Below are positions 44,781-56,860 of a stretch of DNA of 64,000 nucleotides, piece after piece (the first letter of the stretch is position 1; the number at the start of each line of letters is the position of its first letter). Made by a program: the position numbers and the translations under genes. The notes beneath the pieces were generated by a model. It saw only the letters and a program-made list of their open reading frames with translations. It was not told the origin of the DNA and did no database searches. This DNA is from Pictodentalium vernedei (Eukaryota; Mollusca; Scaphopoda; Dentaliida; Dentaliidae). The DNA is taken from NCBI GenBank assembly GCA_031216915.1, contig CM062292.1, positions 206,481,262-206,545,261 on the forward strand. The letters are read 5' to 3'.

Positions 44781-47611
44781 TTTAGCTCACCTGACTTTCA
44801 GTCAGGAGAGCTATAGTGATCACTCACCGTCCGTCGTCGTCCGTGAACATGGTGTTTGGGTCTTCTCCTTCCAAACCGCTGAACCAATTTAATTGATATT
44901 TGAGATAATAGTTTGTTATGACATAGCAATTTGATTTTGTTCAAATCAAGTTGCCTTGCCCGTGGGTAGGGCCACACCCAAAAAGTGTGCTGAAATCTTA
45001 AAAAATCTTCTTCTCATGAACCAGCAGTAGCAGAGACTTGATATTTGGTGTGCAGCTTTCTTTTGAGGTGTAGACTCAGATTTGTTCAAGAGAAGTTTGT
45101 GGGGCTATACTTGGCGTCGTTATGGGAGGGGCAAAATTTTTGGCCCCGCCCAAAATTTCTATTTTCCGAACCGAGAGGCTGATTTGAACCAAATTTTATG
45201 TGAGGGCTTATTGGATCGTAAGTACCTAATTTATGCTGATTTTTTTTTTCCCGTAGCCCCATGGGAACTGCAGGAGCTAAAAATAGAAAAAAATTAAAAC
45301 GCCCATATCTCCAAAACTGCACGGCACCGAGAATTTTTATTTGGTGTGAAGCTTCCTCAGGACCAACAGAAAGAATTGGTAAAAAAAAAATTGCCATCGG
45401 TTTTATCATAGAGTACAGGTTCGTGACTTTGAAAAAGTGCTGAGTCAGCACTTTTTAACACTGTAGGCAATGGGAAAAACATTAAAAAATCTTCTTCTCC
45501 AGATCCAGCAGGCAGAATCTTTTGATATTTGGTATGCAACATTGTAGGGTGGATCTGATTCAAGTTTGTTCAAATTGGCCCCGTGGGTTCATATTTGGGC
45601 TCAGAAGCCCGGTTTCGAACTTGGTGCATTTCAGGCAAATTTCTTAAAAAATCTTCTTCTCCAGATCCAGCAGGCAGAATCTTTTGATATTTGGTATGCA
45701 ACATTGTGGGGTGGATCTGATTCACGTTTGTTCAAATCGGCCCCCTGGGTTTATATTTGGGCTCAGTATAGGAGCCCAAATTTGAACTTACTGCATTTCA
45801 GGCAAATTTCTTTGAAAATCTTCTTTTCCAGATCCAGCAGGCAGAATCTTTTGATATTTGGTATGCAATATTGTGGGGTGGATCTGATTCAAGTTTGTTC
45901 AAATCGGCCCCTTGGGTGTATATTTGGGCTCAGTATAGGAGCCCAAATTTGAACTCAGTGCATTTCAGGCAAATTTCTTAAAAGATCTTCTTCTCCAGAT
46001 CCAGCAGGCAGAATCTTTTGATATTTGGTATGCAACATTGTGGGGTGGATCTGATTCAATTTTGTTCAAATCGGCTCCCAAGATTCATATTTGGGCTCAT
46101 TATCAAGCTTGCCTATTAACGTACTCTAGGTGACATATAGGCCCAGCGGGCCGGGTGCTATTGTTCTATTTGATAACTGTTTCTATTATTATTGTATTAG
46201 CACATGTCACGTAAATAAAGATTCCTACTACTACTACTATAGAAGCTCGAATTCGAACTTAGTGCATTTTAGGCAAATTTCTTCAAAAATCTTCTCCAGA
46301 TCCTGCAGGCAGAATCTTTTGATATTTGGTATGCAACATTGTGGGGTGGATCTGATTCAAGTTTGTTCAAATCGGCCACCTGGATTCATATTTGAGCTCA
46401 CTATAGAAGCCCAAATTCAAACTTAGTGCATTTCAGGCAAATTTCTTCAAAAATCTTCTCCAGATCCAGCAGGCAGAATCTTGTGATATTTGGTATGCAA
46501 CATTGTGGGGTGGATCTGATTCAAGTTTGTTCAAATCGGCTCCCTGGGTTTATATTTGGGCTCAGTATAGGAGTCCAAATTTGAACTTAGTGCATTTCAG
46601 GCAAATTTCTTTGAAAATCTTCTTCTCAAGATCCAGCAGGCAGAATCTTTTGATATTGGGTATGCAGCATGCTTATGGGGGTGAGATTCAGTTTTGTTCA
46701 AGCCAAGTCCCTGGGTTCATATTTGGGCTCACTGTGGGAGCCTAAATTATAACTTAGTTCAAAATAAGGAACTTTCTTTAAAAATCTTCTTTAGATCCAG
46801 CAGTCGGAATGTTTTGATATTTGGTATGCAGCATCCTTAGGGGGGTGAGATTCAAGTTTGTTCAAGCCATGTCCCTAGGTACATTTTTGGGCTCACTGTG
46901 GGAGCTTGAATTGTAACTTTGTTCGAAATGGGGAATTTTCTTAAGAAATCTTCTTCTTCAGATCCAGCAGTCGGAATGGTTTGATATGTGGTGAGTAGCA
47001 TCCGTGGTGGGGGGGGGGGGGGGGTTGGGGGAGGGGGAAAGGGGGATTCAAGTGTGTTAAAGCCAAGTCCATGGGTCCATATTTGAGCCCAAATTATAAC
47101 TTAGTCAATATGAGGAATTTTTCTTTAAAAATCTTCTTCAGATTCAGCAGTTGGAATGTTTTGATATTTGGCATGGAGCAACCTTAGGGGGCTGAGATTC
47201 AAGTTTGTTCAAGCCAAGTCCCTTGGTTCATATTTGGGCTCACTATGGGGGCCTGAATGACAACTTAGTTCAAAATGAGGAATTTTCTTTAAAAATCTTC
47301 TTCAGATCCAGCAGATGAATGCTTTTGATATTTTTTATGCAGCATCCTTAGGGGGGTAAGATTCAAGTTTGTTCAAGCCATGTCCCTAGGTTTATATTTG
47401 GGCCGATTGTGGGAGCTTGAATTGTAACTTGGTTCAAAATGAGGAATTTTCTTTAAAAATCTTTTTTTAGATCCACTGGTCAGAATATTTGGATATTTGG
47501 TATAAGCTTTTCATAGGAGGCGCTGATGCAACTTGTTGAAATCAATTCTCTGGGTTGATATTTAGGCTACCATGTCAGGTGAGCGCCCTCAGGCCCCCTG
47601 GGGCCTCTTGT
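44781..47611 (+). mobile_element. hairpin-ended element with about 190-bp tandem units, full length
   Basis: The left end TTTAGCTCACCTGAC has the hairpin CCTGACT/AGTCAGG. More than a dozen units repeat TCTTCTCCAGATCCAGCAGG, TTTTGATATTTGGTATGC and GATTCAAGTTTGTTCAAA. The right end is GTCAGGTGAGCGCCCTC, the hairpin AGGCCCCCTGGGGCCT (47591-47606) and CTTGTT. A 3'-terminal hairpin with a short tail and no duplication is the pattern of Helitron-type elements. Confidence 0.8.
46104..46238 (+). mobile_element. 5'-truncated LINE 3' end
   Basis: About 135 bp interrupt a tandem unit and end AATAAAGATTCCTACTACTA, a polyadenylation-like motif followed by a TAC repeat, as in I/Nimb- or CR1-like 3' ends. 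No clear duplication beyond a few bases. Confidence 0.6.
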
Positions 47612-47612
47612 T

Positions 47613-49075
47613 ATGTGTACCCATACTATGTATGGTACACATAATGCCGGCATCCGGGGTGGCCATCTGTCGTTCGTCCATCCTTTGTCCATCCGTCTGT
47701 CCAGACGTTCATCCATCCATCCGTCTGTCCGTCTGGCGAATATTGCTTGGATTGTCAAGTTACTTTATATTTGTGTTCAGGTTACTGATGTGCCGAGCTG
47801 TATAGTTTTTGGTTTAAATCTGATAATTTGATCCTGAGATATTAACTCTTTATCCTTCAAATTGAGAATTCTTCCAATCCCTTTGGCATGAGATAACTCA
47901 AAAAATATCATTCCAATTGTCATGTTACTTTATATATATCTTCAGGTTACTGATGTTCCGAGCTGTAAAGTTTTTGGTGTAAATCTGTTATTTTGTTCCT
48001 GAGATATTAACCCTTCATCCTTCAAATTGAAATTTCCTCCTCCTTTGGCATTCGATAACTTGAAAAATATTGCTTGGATTGTCAAGTTACTTTATATTTG
48101 TGTTCAGGTTACTGATGTGCCGAGCTGTATACTTTTTGGTGTAAATCTGATAATTCAATCCTGAGATATTAACCCATTATCTTTCAAATTGAGAATTCTT
48201 CCAATCCCTTTGGCATGAGATAATATCAATCCAATTGTCATGTTACTTTACATATATCTTCAGGTAACTGATGTGCCGAGCTGTATAGTTTTTTATGTAA
48301 ATCTGATAATTTGATCCGGAGATATTAACCCTTTATCCTTCAAATTGGAATTCCTCCAATCCCTTTGACATGAGATAACTTTAGAAATTTTAAAAATTTG
48401 TTAAATTACTTTATGTTACTGATGTACTGAGCTGTATAGTTTTGGGTGTAAATCTGTTATTTTGATCCTGAGATATTAACCCTTTATCCTTCAAATTGAA
48501 AATTCCTTCAATCCCTTTGGCATTCAATAACTTGAAAAATATTGCTTGGATTGTCAAGTTACTTTACATTTGTGTTCAGGTTACTGATGTGCCAAGCTGT
48601 ATAGTTTTTGGTGTAAATCTGATAATTTGATCCTGAGATATTAACCCTTTATCCTTCAAATTGAAAATTCCCCCAATCCCTTTGGCATTCGATAACTTTA
48701 GAAATATTGCTTAGATTGTCAAGTTACTTTATATTTGTGTTCAGGTTACTGATGTACCAAACTGTATAGTTTTTGGTGTAAATCTGTTATTTTGATCCTG
48801 AGATATTAACCCTTTATCCTTCAAATTGAAAATTCCTCCAATCCCTTTGCATGAGATAACTCAAGAAATATCAATCCGATTGTCATGTTACTTTATATAT
48901 GTATTTAGGTTACTGATGTGCTGTGCTGTACTGTAGAGTTTTTTATGTAAATCTGATAATTTGATCCGGAGATAATAACCCTTTATCCAAATTAGACACT
49001 CCTCCAATCCATTTCTATATGTACCCATACCATGTATGGTGTACATAATGTCGGCATCCGTGGTGGCCCTGCGGC
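47613..49075 (+). mobile_element. element with about 160-bp tandem units and direct terminal repeats
   Basis: TGTACCCATACTATGTATGG and the following 25-30 bases (to GCATCCGGGGTGGCC) return at 49019-49068 as near-identical direct repeats. Each contains the hairpin CCATAC/GTATGG. Between them about eight units carry CAGGTTACTGATGTGCCGAG and GATCCTGAGATATTAACCC. Confidence 0.8.
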
Positions 49076-50279
49076 ATACAGCTTTCTACTAGTTGCACGT
49101 ATGGGTACACATCTGGTGATTTCATCGGCCTATTTTTGGAGGGGTGAACGCCAATATGAGTGGAGAGAACTGTACGTTATGCGAATCCAATGCAAAATTC
49201 ATCAGAAAGTGTCAATGTTCATTTCACTACAATTCTTTAACCCTTGTCTTGCTGGCATTGGGATTTAATTTCTGGGTATATACCTGTGTTATTTACAGAA
49301 CTTTTGCGTGCTATTTCCGATAAGCAAATAAGTTTCTTTCGGATACGGACAACACAATTGCTCGATATAGCTGCAGGTGCCCCTGGATTACTTTCGATGA
49401 CGTCAGAGTGTTTTGATGAGTGGGGGGGAGAGGGGGGGGGAATTATATCTGATGGGGGTGGGTTGAGATGGACAAGGTATTTGCTCCACAAGCCTTGCCC
49501 AATTATCTTGCCCTTGGTTGAGATTTTTCCATCCCAAACCCACCAACCTTCGGGGATTATAATAGTCCAGTCAGGAATGCAGCCAAAGATATCGATTCTC
49601 TCTTGCTAATAATCGTGTACTTTCTCAAAATACTAGATTTGATACTCGACTTTTATTACACGCCTGTTCTATGAAATTCCCATCTACAGCAACACTAAAC
49701 TGCGTGCGGAAAATGAAAATTCGTTCCACACACATGTGCCGAACGGAAATCGTTGACGGACTATATTTGGATGCTCACGTCATCTGTTAAAACTTAACTC
49801 AACACCGCTTACTTTGAATTTCCGTTTCACCTACAATCACGCAAACCGTGCAGTTCAAATGAAGCAATTGTGTTCTAATACGCTATCGCAAATACAATAA
49901 ACAAAATAAGAACATCTTTGTGTATAGAATTACTTCTAAAGTTTAGAAGGGAGAGTTCAAACAAATCATTATTAGCTATATAATGATAACAAATTGAATA
50001 GAACTAGCCCAAATATGCATGAACTACGATAATACAAACATACGTACACCAAATGTTTGGCCTATTTAAAAATCTGCCCACAGGAATTCCCCCAAAATTG
50101 CACAAGTGTTTGTAAACATTAGCAGACGATTGATTACTCGAAACTGAACCGACTGCAAAATAACTTGTAGATGGCTGTCAAATGAATTTCTGAGTGTCCT
50201 TCTAATAATTGTTTTATAGACGTTAAGGCATGTAATATTAACACAGAAGGCATGTAATAAACACGAGTGCCAGGGCAAA
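49076..50279. other. no gene seen
   Basis: Short open frames only. GAGATTTTTCCATCCC to ACCTTCGGGGATTATAAT (49521-49561) resembles the palindromic family at 55.92-56.06 kb. Confidence 0.4.
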
Positions 50280-50318
50280 AGGATAAAACGAGAGGCCTGC
50301 AGCCTCTCGTTTTATCCT
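50280..50318. repeat. perfect palindrome, 17-bp arms
   Basis: AGGATAAAACGAGAGGC and its exact inverse around CTGCA. Confidence 0.95.
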
Positions 50319-50476
50319 TCCGCGATGGCACGTGCTATATCGATTAACCCATTTACTAATTTGGAGTACCGGTAAAGATTAAATGGAGAAGTTGCATCAT
50401 CACTATCATATGTATATTTTAATTATTCACAAATACTTTTCAAAGAACTCGTGATTTTTTAGCTGCAATCCCAACT

Positions 50477-50549
50477 GACTAATATTCCAACTGCATCACC
50501 ACGGCATGTCTTCCACGAAGGCCTCGATGATGTAGTTGGAATATTAGTC
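50477..50549. repeat. inverted repeat GACTAATATTCCAACT
   Basis: GACTAATATTCCAACTGCAT faces its inverse (one mismatch) across a 29-bp loop. AGTTGGAATATT also occurs near 39.66 kb. Confidence 0.8.
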
Positions 50550-50822
50550 TGGACTTGGGTTATCACAGTCATGACAAATCAGGTTTACATCACCACCCCA
50601 CCCCACCTCACTCCCGGTCATCATCATGACATCCCTGGCGGCCGCCATATGGTTGGTTGCTTTTTATCGTATTTCAGCGGTATTTTTTTACACACTGTGT
50701 GCAACCAGCTCACACACAGCTGACGACGTCCTGTTGTGTCATGCAATGGATGCATCATCATGCATCATAAAATGAACATATACCTTCTAATCTTTCTCTT
50801 TTATTTTAATCTTTATTTTATT

Positions 50823-51740
50823 TTTAGCTCAACTTTGGCGAAGCCAAATTTGAGCTTATGCCATGGCCAGTTGTCCGTCTGTCCATCAACAATTCAATGA
50901 GGCTCGGCTAGAGGCCGTATTTATGAACCGATCTTTACGAAACTTCATGGGTACCTTTATTGTGACCGTGGGATGAGAACGAGTATTTTTGGGTCCGATC
51001 TGAAATTCAAGTTGGCTGCTGGCAGCCATTTTGTACATAATTAGGTGCAATCAGATTTTTGCGCAGAACTTTCATATGAAAGCGTTAATTTGAATAATTT
51101 TTTGTATGAATGTTTGGTACCATGGGATACATCCCATATAATACGGGTTTTTTTTCTTGGGCGTAAATTATGCAAATTAACCTAACTTTTATGTATTTAA
51201 TGTTACTTTCAGCACTGTGAGTGCAAATGCCAATATGGCTCAGGCTAGAGGCCGTATTTATGAACCGATCTTTATGAAACTTCTTGGGTACCTTTGTTAT
51301 CACCGAGGGATGAGAACGAGTGTTTTTGGGTGTGGCCACCAGCAGCCATTTTGTACCAAAATTAGTGCAATCAGTCTTTTGTACAGAACTTCTGTATGAA
51401 AGTTCTGATTTGAATAAATTTTTGTATGAATGTTTAGTAACATGGAATACATCACATATAGTACAGGTTTTTTTCTCGTGCAGAAATTATTCAAATTAGA
51501 TGAACTTTGATTTATTCAGTGCTACTTATACACTGTAAGTGCACATGTCAATACAGCTCGGGCTAGAGGCTGTATTTATCAACTGATCTTCACAAAACTT
51601 TTTGGGTATCTTTGTCATCTCCTTTGGAAGAGAACGAGTGTTTCTGGGTGTGGTCCAAAATTCAAGATGGCTGCCAGTGGCCATTTTGTACCAAAATTAG
51701 GTCAATCAGTTTTTTGTCACAACTTCTATACAGCTCGTAT
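50823..51740 (+). mobile_element. hairpin-ended element with about 345-bp units, copy 3 (3' truncated)
   Basis: Left end TTTTAGCTCAACTTTGG with the TTTGGC/GCCAAA hairpin. The units match copy 1 at 9.5 kb. The right end is missing. Confidence 0.75.
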
Positions 51741-52107
51741 TTATTCGTTAGGTAAACAGTTAACAAAAAATGGCTCCAACTATTTTGCATCTAAGCATTG
51801 CCATTGCTGGGACAGTCGGGCTGCATGCGTGACATCACTCCAGTTTCATACTTACATTAGCTGGAGAGTTGATAGTAACTGAATCACCTACGGAGTGGAG
51901 CTATCACCAAAGGAACACTCTTGAATTCTTTGCAAATGTTTGTGCCTATGCTCTACCAGGTTTAGCTGAAACCTTGCTTGTATTTGTTATGCTTTGTAAC
52001 AAATTAACAATTATTGCTTTGGTAAAGCTACGCTCAATGGGTGATTTTTAGTGACAACAAACTTTATGCATACTGTAAATGAAAAAATCCTTTCTGTAGG
52101 AGCTCAA
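51741..52107. other. no gene seen
   Basis: About 370 bp without recognisable motif between two elements. Confidence 0.4.
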
Positions 52108-52109
52108 TA

Positions 52110-52903
52110 CAGTAGAACCTGTCTTGAGAGACTGCCCTTTGGGCCACACAAAAGTGGTCTCTCAAGACGGGTGGTCTCTCAGGTTTCAGGTTTTCTCAAG
52201 TCAGTGAATAACCAACCACAAAATTCAGAAATGGAGAAGAATGGATTTTTGTAATTACTTTGTAGTTGCTCTTTTTTATGAAGTTTTTGTAACAAATTGA
52301 AATGGACTGTTATAAAAATTCTAAAAATAAATTAGTGTTGAAAATCTTCAGTGAAGATTTTCAACACTAATTTATATTTATAATTTTTATAACAGTAAAT
52401 GAAGATTTTCAACACTAATTTATTTTCATAATTTTTATAACAGTCCATTTCAATTTGTTACAAAAAGATTTTCAACACAAATTTATTTTTATTCCTATCT
52501 GTCACATTTCAGGTATGTATGAAATTGTTTATTCAGCAATAACCCTAATCTTTTCACAGGGGTCTTATAAAAACATCTCAATCTGTAATGAGTTAACAAT
52601 TGAAACCCAATTAAGAGCTTTTAATACTTTTAATTATGTTAGTATAACCACAATGGATTTTCCAATTCCAGAACAGGTGGAACGTTTTTTGTCGTGGTTT
52701 CAGTCTTCAAAGGGGCGGTCTCTCAAGACAGGTCCATTATGGCATAAAAATACAAGATTGTACCAGGTCACAGTGGTCTCTCAAGACAGGTGGTCTCCCA
52801 TAGCAGGTCCATTACAGAGTAAAACCAATCGGTGCCTGGTAGATGTGGTCTCTCAAGACAGGTGGTCTCTCAAGACAGTGGTCTCTCAAGACAGGTTTTA
52901 CAG
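52110..52903. mobile_element. pogo/Tigger-like MITE, copy B, carrying an exon-like module
   Basis: Ends CAGTAGAACCTGTCTTGAG and, inverted, a close match, flanked by TA. Collinear with copy A at 7.78-8.56 kb in opposite orientation, including the large palindrome (about 52280-52460) and the 117-nt splice-flanked block. Confidence 0.8.
52560..52676 (+). other. 117-nt exon-like module inside the MITE (copy B)
   Basis: Acceptor TCTTTTCACAG ends at 52559 and donor CAG|GTGGAA starts at 52677. A consensus donor CAG|GTATGT at 52513 lies 47 bases before the module, as if a mini-intron preceded it. The 39 codons include TQLRAFNTFNYVSITTMDFP. Confidence 0.5.
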
Positions 52904-53059
52904 TACAACAGTCATGACCTAAGCTTATTGGAACATGCCCAGTGAGCTCATTCCACTGAGGGGTCATGACCAATGTTTTAGAAGAAAAAGATGAAAACTT
53001 CTTGTTGTGTAGAGCACAATGAAGATTTTCTTGATATTTTTGTAAGAGGTTGCATGTAA

Positions 53060-53792
53060 CCCAATACCTAATGAAGCGGCCACATCCACCCACGTGGGGT
53101 ACGCGGTGGCTCAGTAGGTAGAGCTTACAGCTAGAACAGAACCACTTTCCTTTTGGTACGCGAGTTAGCATAACACATTTAAAATTGAACCATTTATATG
53201 CACATGCCCTGTTATCACACTTGGGGGCGCGGTGACTCAGTTGGTAGAGGTGCAGGCTGCAAGCCGAGAGGTCCTCGGTTCGAATCCCACCTGCGGCAAC
53301 CGTGTTGTGTCCTTGGGCAAGACACTTCATCTCCATTGCCCGCGTGGGGGCACGATCACGCTGTGTACTAAGGTGTACTGCACATCGATGGTACGCATGT
53401 CTTCAACCAATCAAACCCTGCCTGTGCTGCAGTGCAGAGTTACGATGTTGGGAAGCTGGCAGCTGCTCGTCGTTGCTTGGTTGTTCTCTCCGGGTACTCC
53501 GGCTTCCTCCACCCGTAAAACTGTCGCGGTCATGATTAGCCATTCCGCATAAATATGTGACCTTAAACATCAATACATCCACCCACGTAATCTGCCAATT
53601 TAGTAGCTGAAAATTTTTTATTTTTCAAAAAAAATTCAACAGAGCCATATCATGTCTTTGGAATGAGCTCGACCTTTGGTGCTCGTTCCAATGAAGGGTT
53701 GCATGATATGGTCTGGTGGGAATTTTTTTAAAAATTTATAAAAATGATATTTAAAATAATAAATTTTGATATCTTCTGCATTGGGTAAAGGG
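53060..53792. mobile_element. piggyBac-type TTAA MITE, copy 2, split by a SINE
   Basis: The right end GCATTGGGTAAAGGG is followed by TTAA (53793-53796). The left end is degenerate (GTAACCCAATACCTAATG). The hairpin core has lost symmetry. The CCACCCACG stretch of the family is the target site of the composite SINE. Confidence 0.7.
53096..53574 (+). mobile_element. composite SINE with antisense PHD-finger segment (copy C)
   Basis: A 14-bp perfect duplication ACATCCACCCACGT (53082-53095, 53575-53588) encloses 479 bp: a first SINE head of about 28 bp (with A box TGGCTCAGTAGG), then about 100 bp that on the minus strand encode KCDNRACAYKWFNFKCV and VPKGKWFCSSCK, then a complete SINE starting GGGGGCGCGGTGACTCAG with B box GGTTCGAATCC and the usual tail. 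One duplication around all three parts implies one integration. Confidence 0.85.
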
Positions 53793-53955
53793 TTAAATTG
53801 CACAGTTTGCATCTTTCATTGATGGCAAAATCAGTGTGCTAACACTTTTTTAACCCTACCATGAAAAAGCAGACAACACTTGCAAACAAAAGTGTTGAAT
53901 AACTATTTTTATTCATTTTTTTGCGTCCAAAACATAGTCTATGATCCCTCATTAG

Positions 53956-54258
53956 CCGTTTACCCAACAAATCTCCCGCATCCGCCCGCGTAATATGCAA
54001 ATTCAGCAGTTGAAAAAATATTATTTTTCAAAAAATTTCAACAAAGCCATATCATGTGACCCCTCATTGGAACGAGCTCGTCGAGCTCGTTCCAACGAGG
54101 GGTCACATGATATAGTTGTGACCCCTCGTTGGAACGAGCTTGTCGAGCTCGTTCCAACGAGGGGGCACATGATATAGTTTTGTTGAAATTTTTTGAAAAT
54201 TTAAAAAAAATGATATTTAAAATAATAAATTTTTATATCGTCTGCATTGGGTAAAGGG
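53956..54258. mobile_element. piggyBac-type MITE, copy 3, double hairpin
   Basis: Left end CGTTTACCCAACAAATC, right end GCATTGGGTAAAGGG, flanked by TTAG on both sides. The hairpin core around GAGCTCG is present twice in tandem (54054-54178). Confidence 0.75.
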
Positions 54259-54665
54259 TTAGAATGAGCTTGTGTGCTCATTCTAATGTGGATCATAAGC
54301 TATGTTTTTGAGGTGAAAAAAAAGAAAAAATAAGGACAATGAAAAGGCAATTTTTGTGAATGGCACTGACCGATTTTGGCCATTACATTAGGTAATGTAG
54401 ATATACCTTATCAAAGACTTCCATATTCAGAAGGTTGACAAACATGAAGCTGCACAGTGGCATTGTTTGTAGAGATGAACACAGTTCAAAGTATCAATAA
54501 GAGATTGCACAGTTCTCTTGATACTATCCTACAAGTGCATTTTCTCTCTCTGTATTAATAATGTACATACAGCAGACAAAATTCAAAATAAACTGGTGTT
54601 TTTCTACATGCAGGAGACCACTTTTGAAGTACTGTGCTATACATACAGCATGTGTTACCAGTTTA

Positions 54666-54897
54666 CCCTTTACCAAACGCAGACGATATCAAAATATATT
54701 ATTTTAAATATAATTTTTTTAAATTTTTCAAAAAATTTCAGCAAAGCCATATCATGTGACCCCTCATTGGAACGAGCTTGTTCTAGTGAGAGGTCACATG
54801 ACATGGTTTTGTTGAAATATTGTGAAAAAATTAATTTTTTCAACTGCTCAATTTGCATATTATGCGGGCAGATGCGGGCGATTCGTTTGATAAAGGG
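54666..54897. mobile_element. piggyBac-type MITE, copy 4
   Basis: CCCTTTACCAAACGCAGACG at the left and GATTCGTTTGATAAAGGG at the right. Flanks are decayed (TTTA, CTAA). Same core hairpin, shortened. Confidence 0.7.
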
Positions 54898-54946
54898 CTA
54901 AATTTATGTTTTTTTCAGAACTCATCTAGGGGGCACTGGGTCTCTA

Positions 54947-55500
54947 TAGCTTACAGCTAGAACAGAACCACTTTCCTTTTGGTACGCAAGTCAGCATAAC
55001 AATTTAACTCCTAACCCACTGAGTATTTTCAACATATTTTTCATCAAATCTAGTCATGGCTGCTATAGTGCGGCCATGACAAGATTTGATGAAAAATTCA
55101 TCCATATTTAACTTGGTAAATCATTAATCAAAAGGTCCATTCAATTTACAGGTGGGAAATTTGATTACTGTGCCCAAATTATACTTTTTGCAGTGGCAAG
55201 AGAAATCCTGTTATGGCAGGAATATCTGCCTGCAGCATGCAAGAAGTTAAAAATGAACCATTTATATGCACATGCCCTGTTATCACACTTGATCATTTTT
55301 GTTCCAGTATCAGGTTTTTGATAAAAGCACCACAGTTTATTAGGAGGTGGTAATGCAGAAGGTGTGCTGCTGGTTGAGGGTTGTTGTTTTTTGAAAACTA
55401 TGTAACGTGAACTGTCTGTTTGTTTGGTGGCTTTTGGTGGTGAAGAGGATGATAAAATGTTGAGAGCAGAACTAGAATCTAAAAAATTTTTCTGACTTTG
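54947..55500 (-). pseudogene. PHD-finger fragment split by an insertion at TTAA
   Basis: On the minus strand, about 55420-55250 encodes LWCFYQKPDTGTKMIKCDNR and ACAYKWF, the first ligands of a PHD finger of the type MIxCDNxxC. About 55003-54947 encodes MLTCVPKGKWFCSSCK, the closing ligands. Between them lie 239 bp bounded by TTAA on both sides. The segment carried by the composite SINE at 53.12-53.22 kb has the two halves joined and shows the intact frame. The upstream part to about 55.5 kb is Ser/Pro-rich. No GT donor sits at the break, so an insertion fits better than an intron. The source gene is not recognised; PHD proteins of this type bind chromatin, but many copies in such genomes belong to transposons. 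Confidence 0.6.
55008..55246. mobile_element. TTAA-flanked insertion with internal palindrome
   Basis: TTAA at 55004-55007 and 55247-55250. The interior palindrome ATTTTTCATCAAATC...GATTTGATGAAAAAT spans about 55029-55105. Terminal inverted similarity is weak (CTCCTAACC against CTTCTTGCA). Confidence 0.5.
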
Positions 55501-55920
55501 AAGGAACAGCTCTGGGATAAAGTTTTCTCCCCCCATTGCATGTGTAATATACATGTCTCCCGGGTGAGATAGATGTGTCCCACCCCCACCCACGTGACTT
55601 TAAACATTAATAACGTTATTATGACGTTATGCATATCATATCAGTTTCTTGCTACCAACTAATTCATATTGACGTCATCGGAATGCAGTGTGATCAAAGT
55701 TTGATGCTCTAAAACTCTTCAACCCTCAGGCTGCCACCATTCCTAATCGATTTCGTGGTATATACCTTTGGTATATACATAACTTGTGTTCTTTCCGATG
55801 GTGTCATCAGTTTTTCAAAACAACGAATACAAAATGAGTTGATTGAATCAGCATGTGATGCCCGATTACCTCTGGTTAACGTAATCGCTGCAAGGTGGAT
55901 GGAGAAAAATCATCCTCGAT

Positions 55921-56052
55921 GAGTCTGAAGGTGGGAATGGGGGAAATCTCACCCAAGGGGCAAGATATTTGAACCAGACCCTCGGCAAGCCTCGGGTCTG
56001 GTTCAAATATCTTGCCCCTCGGGTGAGATTTCCCCATCCCACCTCCAGACTC
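55921..56052. repeat. long foldback repeat, about 61-bp arms
   Basis: GAGTCTGAAGGTGGGAATGG through GATATTTGAACCAGACCC is inverted almost perfectly to GAGTCTGGAGGTGGGATGGG on the other strand. Confidence 0.85.
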
Positions 56053-56860
56053 ACCGGGGATCATAATATTCTCCCCCCACTATACATGAAACATACGCGT
56101 GTCCCGGGTGAGACAGCAGGGTGGGATATTTCTATCCCACCCCATGTGACATACTCATTTGCATATTTTATTAGGTCGCTGCAACTATTTCATCATCGTC
56201 TGCACAATTGTAAATAAACAAAATGGCTTCACGATTTTCAAATTAAAAACTGACGAATTTGTCACGGAGAAAAGGAATAAAGAGACTGCCCGCAAAACAT
56301 TAAACTTGATTTGTTTCAACCCCATGTTTCTCTGCAGATTTAATATCATCACTGCGTGAATTTATCGATCGATCAATAATCTCACAATGCCCCTTACATT
56401 AGAGTTTGACACGTGCAAATTCATTAACCCCTTAACGTACAGTGTTACAAATCAATTTTTTATTATTTACCTGTGGTATATACCTAACTTTTGTACAATC
56501 TTTCCGATGAAATTGTTCGTTTTTTGAAAGGACTATGACTTGATAATTTGGGTATGTCAGCATGTGACCGCCAATTATCTATAATGACGTAATCCTTGTG
56601 TGTGGGGAGAAAAATCATCCTCGATGAGTCTGAAAGTGAGAATGAAGGAGCTAAAGGAGCAAATGCGAAGGAGCTAAAGGAGCGAATGTGAAGGAGCTAA
56701 AGGAGCGAATGTGAAGGTGTAGGAATACAAAACTGGATGTAATTAGGTTATATGGTTGGCGGCGGTATAAAACATTGGGGTGTAATTGGGTTAGAGAAAA
56801 TGAATTATTGGTATAAATGTGCGACAACTCCTTGCTTTTTTTATTTGAATCTGAATAATC

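Noticed and set aside
52455-52922. 155-residue protein in the pogo-like MITE as a normal gene
   Set aside because: The frame includes the terminal GGTCTCTCAAGACAGG repeats. Only the 39-codon splice-flanked module looks non-random.
55008-55246. an intron in the PHD fragment
   Set aside because: There is no GT donor at the break and both borders are TTAA, so an insertion is the better reading.
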